64,000 nucleotides of DNA from Impatiens glandulifera (lineage: Eukaryota > Streptophyta > Magnoliopsida > Ericales > Balsaminaceae), in the NCBI RefSeq assembly GCF_907164915.1, contig NC_061862.1:127357641-127421640 (forward strand). Reading direction: 5' to 3'. The position numbers and the translations under genes were made by a program. The notes under the pieces were generated by a model. It was not told the DNA's origin. It was given only the letters and a program-made list of their open reading frames with translations, and made no database searches. Position 1 is the first letter of the stretch. The number at the start of each line of letters is the position of its first letter. This document shows positions 55,401 through 64,000 of the stretch, piece after piece.

Positions 55401-57396
55401 AATCAAATTTGACACTAACATCTTCTACCGGTCATATGAACTTGTGTGCTCAGGCTAGACATAGCAGGTGATAACACAATTTCCTTGTCAGCAAACCACC
55501 TACAAAAACTGAGGTTGTCTCTTAAATTGACCACTCCACGTGGACAGCCATTTAAACCACACCAGGTTGGTTTTCTCTTTCTTTTTATTTTATTGTTGTG
55601 TCTGTGTTTGGTTATGCTGCCTAAAACCTCCTTTATTGTTTTTCTTTATAATAACACTTTATCTTTTTGCCTCAAGGCTCTCCTCAAGCTGAGACATGAA
55701 TCCACCAAAGTTGAACACATCTTTGTTTCGGGAAATTCTCAGAAGCAAATTGAGATAATATTAGTGAGTTCTGCCTACAACAATATCCTTATGTCATGTT
55801 TCATCCCTCTTTCACGTTGAATTTTAGTTATCTTTGGGAGTGTGTTTAACATTCTAATGAAAACTATTATGAGAAATATAGCTGTTTGACACTGTGGTCT
55901 GTCATGATTCTTATAGGACTTCCTTGGGCTGGTTGACAAGTTCTTTTATCTTTCTGGTAAATATGATATCCAACTCACTATTGGCGATGCTGTTATGGTA
56001 AGAGTTACCTCCTGTTCTTCCAAAGCTTTAGGGATTTGGATTGTTTTTTTTGTCAGAAATTTTTAAGAGCCGTTTCTTTTGTTCTATCGGTTATGTTTGG
56101 GGGTGAGTGTGAGTGTTTGCGGTTTCTTTGTGGATTTTCTTTACCCACATTGAGCCTATTTAGAAACTACTATTTTGTCATAATCACGTGATCATTTAAA
56201 ATTTGCTAAAGTTAAAATTAAAAGTGATTTAATTTTATTAATTTGGTATAAAATTTCTCTAGATCATGATCTAGATTATATTGTGATTTATGACTTTCAT
56301 TTAGTATAGGAGATTTGTTTGGATCCAAATGTAGATTTTTTCAGCATACCAAAACAACCCAACTGAATGGATGGTAACTTCAGTACTTGAAAGATATGTT
56401 TGTTTTTCCCTTTAATCATTATATTTCAAAATTTATGTTTTATTAACAAAAAAGGTAAAATAAATATTTAAAAAACAAAGTAGATTATTTATTACAAGAA
56501 TAGTATAGTTTTTGGCAAGACTTTCTAATGTTTTGCCTATTTTCTGATAATTATCAGGAAAATTCTTTCTTACAAGATCTGGGATATATTGACTTGGATC
56601 TTCCTGAAGCACCAGAGAAAGCAACTCGACCTCCTTCTCAACCTGTTGATCCTTTATCAAGATACGGTCCCAAAGCAGAGATAACTCACATTTTCAGGAC
56701 TCCAGACAAGCGTCCACCACAAGAGCTCTCTCTTGCCTTCTTAGGACTTGTTGTCTTGCCCTTAATAGGCTTCCTTGTTGGGGTTAGTCTTTTAGTCTTG
56801 ATCAAACCATCATACTGTGCTTCTTTGGTTTGGATCTTTGACTTGTGTTTTTTTTCATAAATTCTCAACAGATCTTGTGTTTGGGTGCCAATCTGAAGAG
56901 CTTCCCTTCATCTGCAGTACCAGCCACGTTTTCCTTGCTGTTCCATTTAGGCATAGCGGCAGTTCTTTCACTTTATGTACTATTTTGGTTGAAGGTCAGT
57001 ATTCTTATACTAGAATTGCAAAATGTGATTTTGCTCAGTTTGCTATATACTAGGTTTGTTGAATGATTTGCAAAAAAAGAGAGGTTGTGGCAGTTTTTCA
57101 AACCAGACTCTGTTGATGTAGCAATTGTAATGCCAACTGCTGTTTCCAATCAGTCCATAATACTGAACCACAAACTCAATCAGGATTTTGACATGAATTT
57201 CTTGAAAAGAAAACCAGATTGGCGATAACTACCAATGAACTACACAACCGAAATATTTACTCATTGTTTCATTTTGCAGTTGGATCTTTTCACAACAATG
57301 AAAACGCTTGGACTTTTGGGGATCTTCATAATGTTTGTTGGGCACAGGACCCTTTCTTACCTTGCCTCGGCTTCATCCAAGTTGAAATCCGCGTGA
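49441..57396 (+). CDS. RPN2: Ribophorin II, oligosaccharyltransferase subunit 2 (RPN2/SWP1/HAP6 family)
   Basis: Non-catalytic subunit of the ER oligosaccharyltransferase complex that transfers the lipid-linked glycan to Asn of nascent proteins. 19 exons: 49441-49580, 49943-50135, 50233-50322, 50901-50963, 51048-51117, 51234-51298, 51834-51888, 53026-53153, 53272-53387, 54080-54149, 54312-54416, 54513-54602, 54724-54872, 55454-55565, 55677-55763, 55917-55997, 56558-56782, 56872-56994, 57280-57396. All joins are GT-AG and in frame; 2079 nt, 692 aa, matching plant ribophorin II length. Signal peptide [19 protein letters not shown]; lumenal region with [36 protein letters not shown] and [17 protein letters not shown]; three membrane segments at about 595-617, 632-652 and 664-682; C terminus KLKSA, a KxKxx-type ER retrieval signal. 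No stop or frameshift. The Arabidopsis homologue (HAP6) is needed in pollen. Exons were joined by eye. Confidence 0.96.
50395..50690 (+). repeat. MITE-like repeat in RPN2 intron 3
   Basis: Starts gagccctatttggcaaccgg with ttttgtcacaat, contains gatccaaattatagtgtgat and ttcatttggtatac, and a second internal echo (gattcaaagacacaaagtat). Shares order and wording with the repeats in introns 6 and 16. Confidence 0.55.
51318..51490 (+). repeat. MITE-like repeat in RPN2 intron 6
   Basis: gagcatatttggaaattgat, ttttgtcacaatc, gataatgatccaaactattg, gcttcatttggtataa: same phrases and order as the intron 3 repeat, shortened. Confidence 0.55.
51891..53023 (+). other. RPN2 intron 7 (large), with SINE-like segment
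   Basis: The largest intron (51889-53025). Apart from the tRNA-like segment at 52165-52275 it contains no coding sequence; the 69-codon frame at 52431-52640 has no domain. Confidence 0.5.
52165..52275 (-). mobile_element. SINE-like tRNA-derived segment, minus strand
   Basis: In complement it reads tgtagtgtagtagtggttag, agtgtctac, then gaggtttcaacccctactc, a tRNA-like A-box and B-box at the usual spacing, ending toward aaataaataaataaatg. Different from the 145 bp array unit. No certain target duplication (aacattt/gacattt at best). Confidence 0.5.
54911..55064 (+). repeat. 88 bp tandem duplication in RPN2 intron 13
   Basis: ttgggtgtgtttgataaaat, aggaaataaaatgctgtctg, aatactaaat occurs at 54911 and again at 54999 with one missing T. 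Near identity indicates a recent duplication; no effect on splice sites is visible. Confidence 0.88.
56150..56330 (+). repeat. MITE-like repeat in RPN2 intron 16
   Basis: attgagcctatttagaaact, attttgtcataatcacg, tttgctaaagtt, gatctagattatattgtgat, tttcatttagtatagg: third relative of the repeats in introns 3 and 6. Confidence 0.5.
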
Positions 57397-58156
57397 AGTA
57401 ACTGATGGGGTAGAGGGGATAACGATAATTTTTACGTAAGCTGCAAAGATGCCTTACTCATCAAGTTTTGCTGTTAGGATACTGGTTTGCAAACATGCAT
57501 TCTGAAAAGACAGATCTTTTATTTTTATTTCTTTTGTTTTTATCCTTGCCACTTTTTTTATTAATCAATTTTACATTTACTCATTAGGGATTTTGGGGAG
57601 ATAGGAAATTTAATTAGTACTTCTATCCATTGGCTGAGTATGTATGTAGAACCTCCTAATAATCCGGTAGAATCTTTAGCTTTGAATTCAAAAGAGAGTT
57701 TGGCATTGGCATGAAATTGATCAAACAATGAATACTACTTTTTATAGATATAATTTTATTGATTTTATTTTGGTTAGAAGAATTTGAAGTTGATATTCAA
57801 ATTTTGTCAATTTTATTTGGGAATAAGTCTCAAGTCTTAACATCATAAAGGGCTTCGAAATGGACACCTTGGTTTTTATTTACATGGGTTTAAGTCTAGC
57901 CCAAAAATAATTCATTATAACTTTTATGTATACAATTTTTTCTTAAATTTATAATAAATTAATATTTGAGTAGTTTTAAAATAAATAATTATATTTTATC
58001 ATTGGTTAGATTCTTTATAAGGGTATTTTTCTTTTCTTGAATTTTTAATAACATTAACTTTAAGTACCTTAAAATTTTTTCTTGCCTCTCTAACTCTAAT
58101 TATGATATTGTATTGGGTTAAACTTTAAAAATATTTTAAAAAAATATAAAAAATTT
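57397..58156 (+). other. RPN2 3' untranslated region and downstream spacer
   Basis: The 3' untranslated region probably extends to around 57600-57750. No other gene is seen. AT-rich afterwards. Confidence 0.45.
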
Positions 58157-58278
58157 GACAACGGATTAAATATGTAACACGCAAACACACTTAACCATTT
58201 AATTAGGTGCAGAAGTTGCAGCCTGACGGGCTCGAACCCAGAAACTTAGGGTTAGTATCTACTTTTTATTACCGCAAC
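58157..58278 (-). mobile_element. Single dispersed copy of the array SINE
   Basis: In complement: ttgcggtaataaaaagtaga, tactaaccctaag, gggttcgagcccgtcaggc, aatggttaagtgtgtttgcg, tacatatttaatccgttgtc. It matches one full unit of the 14579-17536 array in reverse orientation. It shows that the unit moves or moved independently. I could not define a target duplication. Confidence 0.85.
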
Positions 58279-59295
58279 TTGAGAAATATTTAAGAATGAA
58301 TATAAATAAACTTTGCCAAATCCGATCACTTCTATGATAGGTGACACAAAATATTGAATATCTTCGATGATACCTTATATGCATCTTTGACGTTGATGAA
58401 TTACCCAAATCATGTTTAACTTCAAATCTTCTTTCTTTGGAAGAATTAATTCTCCTCAACCTTTGAAAAAGACTAGACCTAGGGTTTTACTCAAGTTCAT
58501 CTAGGCTTAGGAAGTCCTAACCCTATCGGTTATTCATTATCTATCCTATGTAGAATTATGTATATTAATTCTAGTAATAACAATAATAATATTAAAACAT
58601 AGAAATAACAGTAATATCAATTATAATCATAAGCAAAAAAATGCATAACACCAATCTCAATCATAATAAATTCTCACATAATCATGTATACCAACTTAAA
58701 ACCAACTAAGAATTTCTCAACTCTACTTAAAATTCAATTCCTAGCCTCAAAATGTGATCATTCTTAAATCTTAACTATCCCACTATGCTCAATTTATCAC
58801 AATAACATCACATTTGCATTTAAATCAACTAATAGAAACCATGAAATCTTATCGAACTCATGACATCTAATCAAATTCATCTCAACCACCTCACTTCATT
58901 AAATTCAATCATTTATCATGTTAGAATATATGAATATTGTATTATAATTTCACTCTTCAAACTTAGAAAATATTTGAACAACTAAAGCTTGAAAATGAGA
59001 TTGTGAAATTTGATGTTATGTATTTTTCAAGCTTGATAAATTCGTTTAATATAGAATTTAAAAAAAAAAGTTATTTAAGAAATTAAAATTTTAATGTTTA
59101 ATTCTCACTAAAAACACTCTAATTCTAAAACTAACCAGCTCAAACATAAATTAAACAAAAAAAAATATAAAAAAACAAATTTATTTAATTTGAGAGTATT
59201 GATTCTTAAAAACAAACAAATTTTATTTTTTTCAGGGAAGCATCTCAAAGCATTTATGAAAAAAATCAAATTCAACATATTTACTTTTGAGTATC
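58279..59295. other. Spacer; no gene recognised
   Basis: AT-rich DNA. A 66-codon minus-strand frame (58259-58459) overlaps the SINE end and is not credible. 58560-58920 is A/C/T-rich and G-poor but without clear repetition. Confidence 0.45.
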
Positions 59296-60000
59296 CATTA
59301 TTTAAGACCCTCGTTGGAATCAAATTAGGCCAAAAGTGAACTAATCGATGCCTAAAATCGAACCGAACCGTCCAAAACCAAACCGGTCTACCAAGAAACC
59401 GACAATCTAAAATTGCTTAAACCGAAGTCTTACAGTTCGGTTTGTCGGTTCCTTATTCGTTAAACCGAACCACCAACCGATCAGACCGGACCGCCATGCT
59501 ATATTATTGGGTTTATAATTATTTTTTTTCTCCAAAGGATGAGAGAAGAGCAAATAAGTTAATAATAATTATGATTTGATGTTATACAACTTTATTATTA
59601 TGGATCGATTTAATTATTTCATTCAACTAGTTGTATAGAGAGACCTGGACAGTTCCACATGCGGAACAGCAAGCTCTTCAAAGGTTCAGCTTGGTATGTT
59701 TTAAATATGAGAAATTGAATTTGTTTATAGTTTACTTAATTTGATTTAATGATTCACGGTTTGACAGTTATTTGAGTTGATTCTTATCTATATATTTATT
59801 TATTATTATTATTATTAGTTAAAATATATATTTTTAAAACTACTAACCAATTAAACCGATCTAACATATCATCAAACCGATCAAACCAAATTGATCAATA
59901 AACTACGACGGTTTATGATTTAGGCAAACTGATTCAAACGGTTTTGTTGCACATTTTGATTTATAAATCAACCGAAACAAACCGTTTATTGACCTAAATC
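59296..60000. mobile_element. AACCG-rich inverted-repeat element, degraded
   Basis: The left part (59350-59500) is filled with aaccgaaccg, accaaaccggtc and accgatcagaccgg; the right part (59840-60000) with accgatc, aaaccgatcaaacc and caaaccgttt, partly as inverted copies. No coding capacity. Resembles the ends of the gene-carrying element at 34351-35545 in style, but the sequences are not alignable end to end by eye. Confidence 0.4.
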
Positions 60001-60308
60001 AAATAAGTCAGTCAATGCACAGATTTTCAAAATTACAAAAATTACTATTATTGTTTGATTTCTAAATTCTTCGATCCTTGTTTTGATTTCTAACTTCTTC
60101 ACCACTTTTCTCTCAATTAGTCGTAGTGGGACCCCAGGAAAACTAAGACATTTAACTTAATATATTGACTATGATGGATAGAATTTTAAGATTAACAGTT
60201 CACGTTGACTAATTTGGAACATGACATAAAAATTTCATATTTTTGACACATATTTTGGTTCATTCAATTTTATATCAGTTTATCTGGATATATTGCAATT
60301 TCTTTCCT

Positions 60309-60311
<3 letters not shown>

Positions 60312-60380
<69 letters not shown>
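60312..60380. repeat. (TA)n microsatellite, ~69 bp
   Basis: Uninterrupted TA repeat. The apparent frames with alternating I and Y on both strands are produced by it. Confidence 0.97.
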
Positions 60381-60384
<4 letters not shown>

Positions 60385-60399
60385 AAAATTACATCATAT

Positions 60400-60814
60400 T
60401 TATTGTAAAAATTATGTGTATTTGACCTATTTGATTTGCAAACCATTGCTATTTTTTCGAAGTTGTTCAACGTAATTAAACTCTAATATATTTTCCGGAA
60501 TAAGAATCCTTTCTTTTATTTAATATATGATAAAATAATTAGAACACAATTATTTATGTTATTTTGATTGAAGAATCCAAATATAATAAGTCAACAAAAT
60601 TATTCAATATCTATTCCATAAATTTCTTCTATATTAATTATTAATAGTTCCTAACATTAATTTGTGCAATAAGAATATATATAAAATATTATTTATTTAT
60701 AAATATTTTAGATAAAACTAATAATATTTAAAATAATTAATTTAAAATTAGTTTTAGTTTGTAAAAATTAAATTTAATCTTAAACTTAATATTCACATAT
60801 ATTTTTATCATTTC
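60400..60814. other. AT-rich spacer
   Basis: No feature seen. Confidence 0.5.
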
Positions 60815-61897
60815 GGCACTCACTTAACCCCTTAATTGACTATCATCTTGTGACTCACACTTTTTTATATGCATTTTCATTCTCTCGGCAAATCACCCAC
60901 CAATCTGAGTCGACCTCAATTGATGATACACCTCTTATATCTCGTGAAACTCAACCACTAACTCTGTAATTGATCATCATCTTGTGACTCACAATTTTTT
61001 TATATGTCTCTTTATCCTCTCGGCAAACCATCCACTAACCATAATCTTATCACTCACACTTTTTCATATGCATCTATCCCTTGATAATCCAATCACCAAT
61101 CTTAGTCAACCTCTCTTTTACTCCCACTCCCACTTCAACAGATCAACAACCAATACCAATTGATCATAGACCTCTTATCCAACGTCAATACAACCACTAA
61201 CCACCACCCGACATCCATCTCGTGACCTCACACTTTCAAATGCTCACCAAACCAACCACTAATTCCGACCTCACACTCGACAAACCACCCACTACTCGAC
61301 CTCCATCTTGTGACCTCACACTTTCAAATGATTGCTAAACCAACAACTAATTCCGACCTCACACTCGATAAACCACCCACCACCCGACCTCCATCTCGTG
61401 ACCTCACACTTTTAAATGCTCGCCAAACCAACCACTAATTCCAATTAATTACAGACCTCTTATCCAACGTCAAACCAACCACTAACCACCACCCGACATC
61501 CATCTCGAGACCTCACACTTTCAAATGCTTGCCAAACCATCCACTAATTCCGACCTCACACTCGACAAATCACCCACCACCCGACCTCCATCTCGTGACC
61601 TCAAACTTTCAAATACTCGCCAAACCAACCAATAATTCCGACCTCACACTCGACAAACCACCCACCACTCGACCTCCATCTCGTGACCTCACACTTTTAA
61701 ATGCTCGCCAAACCACCACTAATTCTAATTGATCACATACCTCTTATCCAATGTTAAACAAACCACTAACCACCACCCGACCTCCATCTCGTGACCTCAC
61801 ACTTTCAAATGCTCGCCAAACCAACTACTAATTCCGACCTCACACTTGATAAACTACCCACCACCCGACCTCCATCTCGTGACCTCACACTTTCAAA
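60815..61897 (+). repeat. 88/109 bp satellite-like tandem array, left block
   Basis: Units built from ccgacctcacactcgacaaa, ccacccaccacccgacctcc, atctcgtgacctcacacttt, caaatgctcgccaaaccaac, cactaatt (88 bases). Every second or third unit is a longer form of about 109 bases in which ccaattaattacagacctct and tatccaacgtcaaacc replace the start. The first copies (60815-61200) are more diverged. C-rich on this strand with almost no G. Frames through it (for example 61529-61732) are repeat artefacts. It runs into the assembly gap. Confidence 0.88.
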
Positions 61898-62397
61898 NNN
61901 NNNNNNNNNNNNNNNNNNNNNNNNNNNNNNNNNNNNNNNNNNNNNNNNNNNNNNNNNNNNNNNNNNNNNNNNNNNNNNNNNNNNNNNNNNNNNNNNNNNN
62001 NNNNNNNNNNNNNNNNNNNNNNNNNNNNNNNNNNNNNNNNNNNNNNNNNNNNNNNNNNNNNNNNNNNNNNNNNNNNNNNNNNNNNNNNNNNNNNNNNNNN
62101 NNNNNNNNNNNNNNNNNNNNNNNNNNNNNNNNNNNNNNNNNNNNNNNNNNNNNNNNNNNNNNNNNNNNNNNNNNNNNNNNNNNNNNNNNNNNNNNNNNNN
62201 NNNNNNNNNNNNNNNNNNNNNNNNNNNNNNNNNNNNNNNNNNNNNNNNNNNNNNNNNNNNNNNNNNNNNNNNNNNNNNNNNNNNNNNNNNNNNNNNNNNN
62301 NNNNNNNNNNNNNNNNNNNNNNNNNNNNNNNNNNNNNNNNNNNNNNNNNNNNNNNNNNNNNNNNNNNNNNNNNNNNNNNNNNNNNNNNNNNNNNNNN
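61898..62397. other. Assembly gap, 500 N
   Basis: Exactly 500 undetermined bases, a conventional gap size, located between the satellite and AT-rich sequence, where repeat collapse is likely. Confidence 0.99.
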
Positions 62398-62700
62398 AAT
62401 GTAAACACTTTAACTTTAACAGTTAAACATTTGAGATTATTAAAATAATTGTATTATTTTGTGTATGTATATATATTTTTTATTTTATTAAAAATTAGTT
62501 AGTTTTTATATTAATTAAAAAATTATTTATTTTCATTTAGAAAATTTTATATATATATATATATATATTTATATTTGATAAGAGAAAAAATATATGATAA
62601 AAGATAAAATGTATTTATATAAAATTAACGATGAAAAATAATATATATATATATATATATAAATTATTGATAAAAAATATATTTATTTTATATATAATTG

Positions 62701-62778
<78 letters not shown>

Positions 62779-62817
62779 TAAAAAGTATGAAGGCATGTGC
62801 ATTTAAAAAAAATTGTT

Positions 62818-62877
<60 letters not shown>

Positions 62878-63013
62878 ATTAATATATGAAAGCTGGTGCA
62901 TTTATAAATATTATGAATGGATGTGTATTTATATATAAAAAAATGTTTTTTATATATATAAATAAAATAAATATGAAAATTATAAAGTTAGGTACATTTA
63001 TAAAAAAAACTGT

Positions 63014-63060
<47 letters not shown>

Positions 63061-63205
63061 AATATAAAATTATGAATGTATTTATAACTTAAAAAAAATT
63101 GTTCATATATATAAATAAAATAAATATAAAAATTATAAAAGTAGATATATTTATAAAAAAATAAAAAAATTATTTATATATTTTTTTAGATGATATATAG
63201 TATGG

Positions 63206-63235
<30 letters not shown>
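62398..63235. repeat. AT-rich module with long (TA)n runs
   Basis: Starts with attattaaaataattgtatt, ttgtgtatgtatatatattt and ttatattaattaaaaaatta, and repeats the same order at 63725-63830. (TA)n runs at 62703-62774, 62829-62872, 63018-63057 and 63208-63231. Short phrases such as atgaaggcatgtgcatttaa, atgaaagctggtgcatttat and tatgaatgtatttata recur, a degraded local repeat. Confidence 0.75.
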
Positions 63236-63236
<1 letters not shown>

Positions 63237-63645
63237 ATCACTATCACACTCGACAAACCACCCACCACTCGACCTCTATCTCGTGACCTCACACTTTTAA
63301 ATGCTCGCCAAACCAACCACTAATTCTAATTGATCACATACCTCTTATTCAATGTCAAACCAACCACTAACCACCACCCGACCTTCATCTCGTGACCTCA
63401 CACTTTCAAATGCTCGCCAAACCAACTACTAATTCCGACATCACATTTGATAAACCACCCACTACCCGACCTCCATCTCGTGACCTCACACTTTCAAATG
63501 CTTGGCAAACCAACTACTAATTTCAACCTCAAACTCAACAAACCACTCACCACTCGACCTTACACTTTCAAATGCTCGCCAAACCAACCACTAAATCTGA
63601 TCTCAGAGTCGACAAACCACCCACCACCTGACATCCAAAATATAA
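63236..63645 (+). repeat. 88/109 bp satellite-like array, right block
   Basis: Same units as 60815-61897 in the same orientation (cactcgacaaaccacccacc, ctcgtgacctcacactttta, aatgctcgccaaaccaacca), about four copies, resuming after the AT-rich module. Confidence 0.88.
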
Positions 63646-63654
63646 ATTTGCATG

Positions 63655-63717
63655 TTTTGGTATTCGAACCATATTCTTAAGCATAAAATGATAATACTTA
63701 AACCGCTAGACCACTTA
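63655..63717 (-). other. tRNA-like sequence with Pol III A and B boxes
   Basis: Complement contains TGGTCTAGCGG (63713-63703), a perfect A-box pattern, and GGTTCGAATACC (63670-63659), a B-box, 32 bases apart. I see no seven-base acceptor stem, so it is more likely a SINE head or tRNA relic than a functional tRNA. It sits at the junction of satellite and AT-rich module. Confidence 0.5.
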
Positions 63718-63719
63718 TG

Positions 63720-64000
<281 letters not shown>

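Noticed and set aside
60243..60470. Frames with alternating I and Y near 60.3, 62.7 and 63.0 kb
   Set aside because: They are translations of (TA)n microsatellites.
61791..62448. Long open frames of about 200 codons across 61.8-62.4 kb
   Set aside because: They consist almost entirely of undetermined residues from the 500 N gap plus satellite sequence.

Overview
The window is nuclear DNA of a flowering plant, almost certainly a eudicot: very AT-rich intergenic DNA, small GT-AG introns, plant-type NECAP, NOP10 and ribophorin II genes, and Ty1/copia, Mutator-like, pogo/Emigrant-like, LINE and tRNA-derived SINE remnants. I cannot name the species. Only three intact host protein genes and one intact tRNA gene are well supported; most of the remaining sequence is mobile DNA in various stages of decay, tandem repeats and AT-rich spacer.

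Layout. 1-3.4 kb: degenerate tandem repeat and spacer. 3.4-5.5 kb (-): a three-exon NECAP gene (clathrin adaptor accessory protein) with a young SINE in its second intron. 5.8-8.3 kb: nested inverted-repeat mobile DNA. 8.8-9.06 kb: a MITE. 9.7-11.25 kb (-): 3' fragment of a copia element. 11.3-14.6 kb: tandem units that each join a LINE zinc-binding-domain fragment to a tRNA-Ile(AAU) copy, only one of which is intact. 14.6-17.5 kb: 21 head-to-tail copies of a ~145 bp tRNA-derived SINE-like unit, with internal higher-order structure. 17.5-26 kb: broken retroelements (LTRs in both orientations, a 47 bp minisatellite, a degraded minus-strand ORF, LINE reverse transcriptase). 26.6-28.4 kb: minisatellite, spacer and a CpG-dense patch.

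28.6-29.9 kb (+): a complete NOP10 gene (H/ACA snoRNP subunit) with a telo-box promoter. 30.16-31.82 kb: a Mutator-like element with long inverted repeats and an 8/9-matching 9 bp target duplication, carrying a broken GRF zinc-finger gene fragment. 34.35-35.55 kb: a second inverted-repeat element carrying fragments of HSP70 and a cysteine-rich receptor kinase fused on one strand. 37.75-40.9 kb: a truncated copia insertion (precise 5' LTR end, gag only) flanked by a 254 bp near-identical duplication. 41.25-42.0 kb: pogo/Emigrant-like element. 42.49-48.98 kb (+): a structurally complete copia element (two ~535 bp LTRs, TAATT target duplication, PBS, PPT) whose polyprotein is broken by five stops and a deletion; its gag start codon appears to lie in the 5' LTR and to be joined to gag by splicing out the primer-binding site.

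49.2-57.7 kb (+): a 19-exon ribophorin II gene (oligosaccharyltransferase subunit, 692 aa), its introns carrying three related MITE-like repeats and a SINE-like segment. 58.2 kb: an isolated reverse copy of the SINE that forms the 14.6-17.5 kb array. 59.3-60 kb: AACCGG-rich repeat. 60.8-64 kb: an 88/109 bp satellite alternating with AT-rich modules and long (TA)n runs, interrupted by a 500-base assembly gap.

The three host genes (vesicle coat, rRNA pseudouridylation, N-glycosylation) are housekeeping and have no evident functional link; they sit as islands between repeat blocks.
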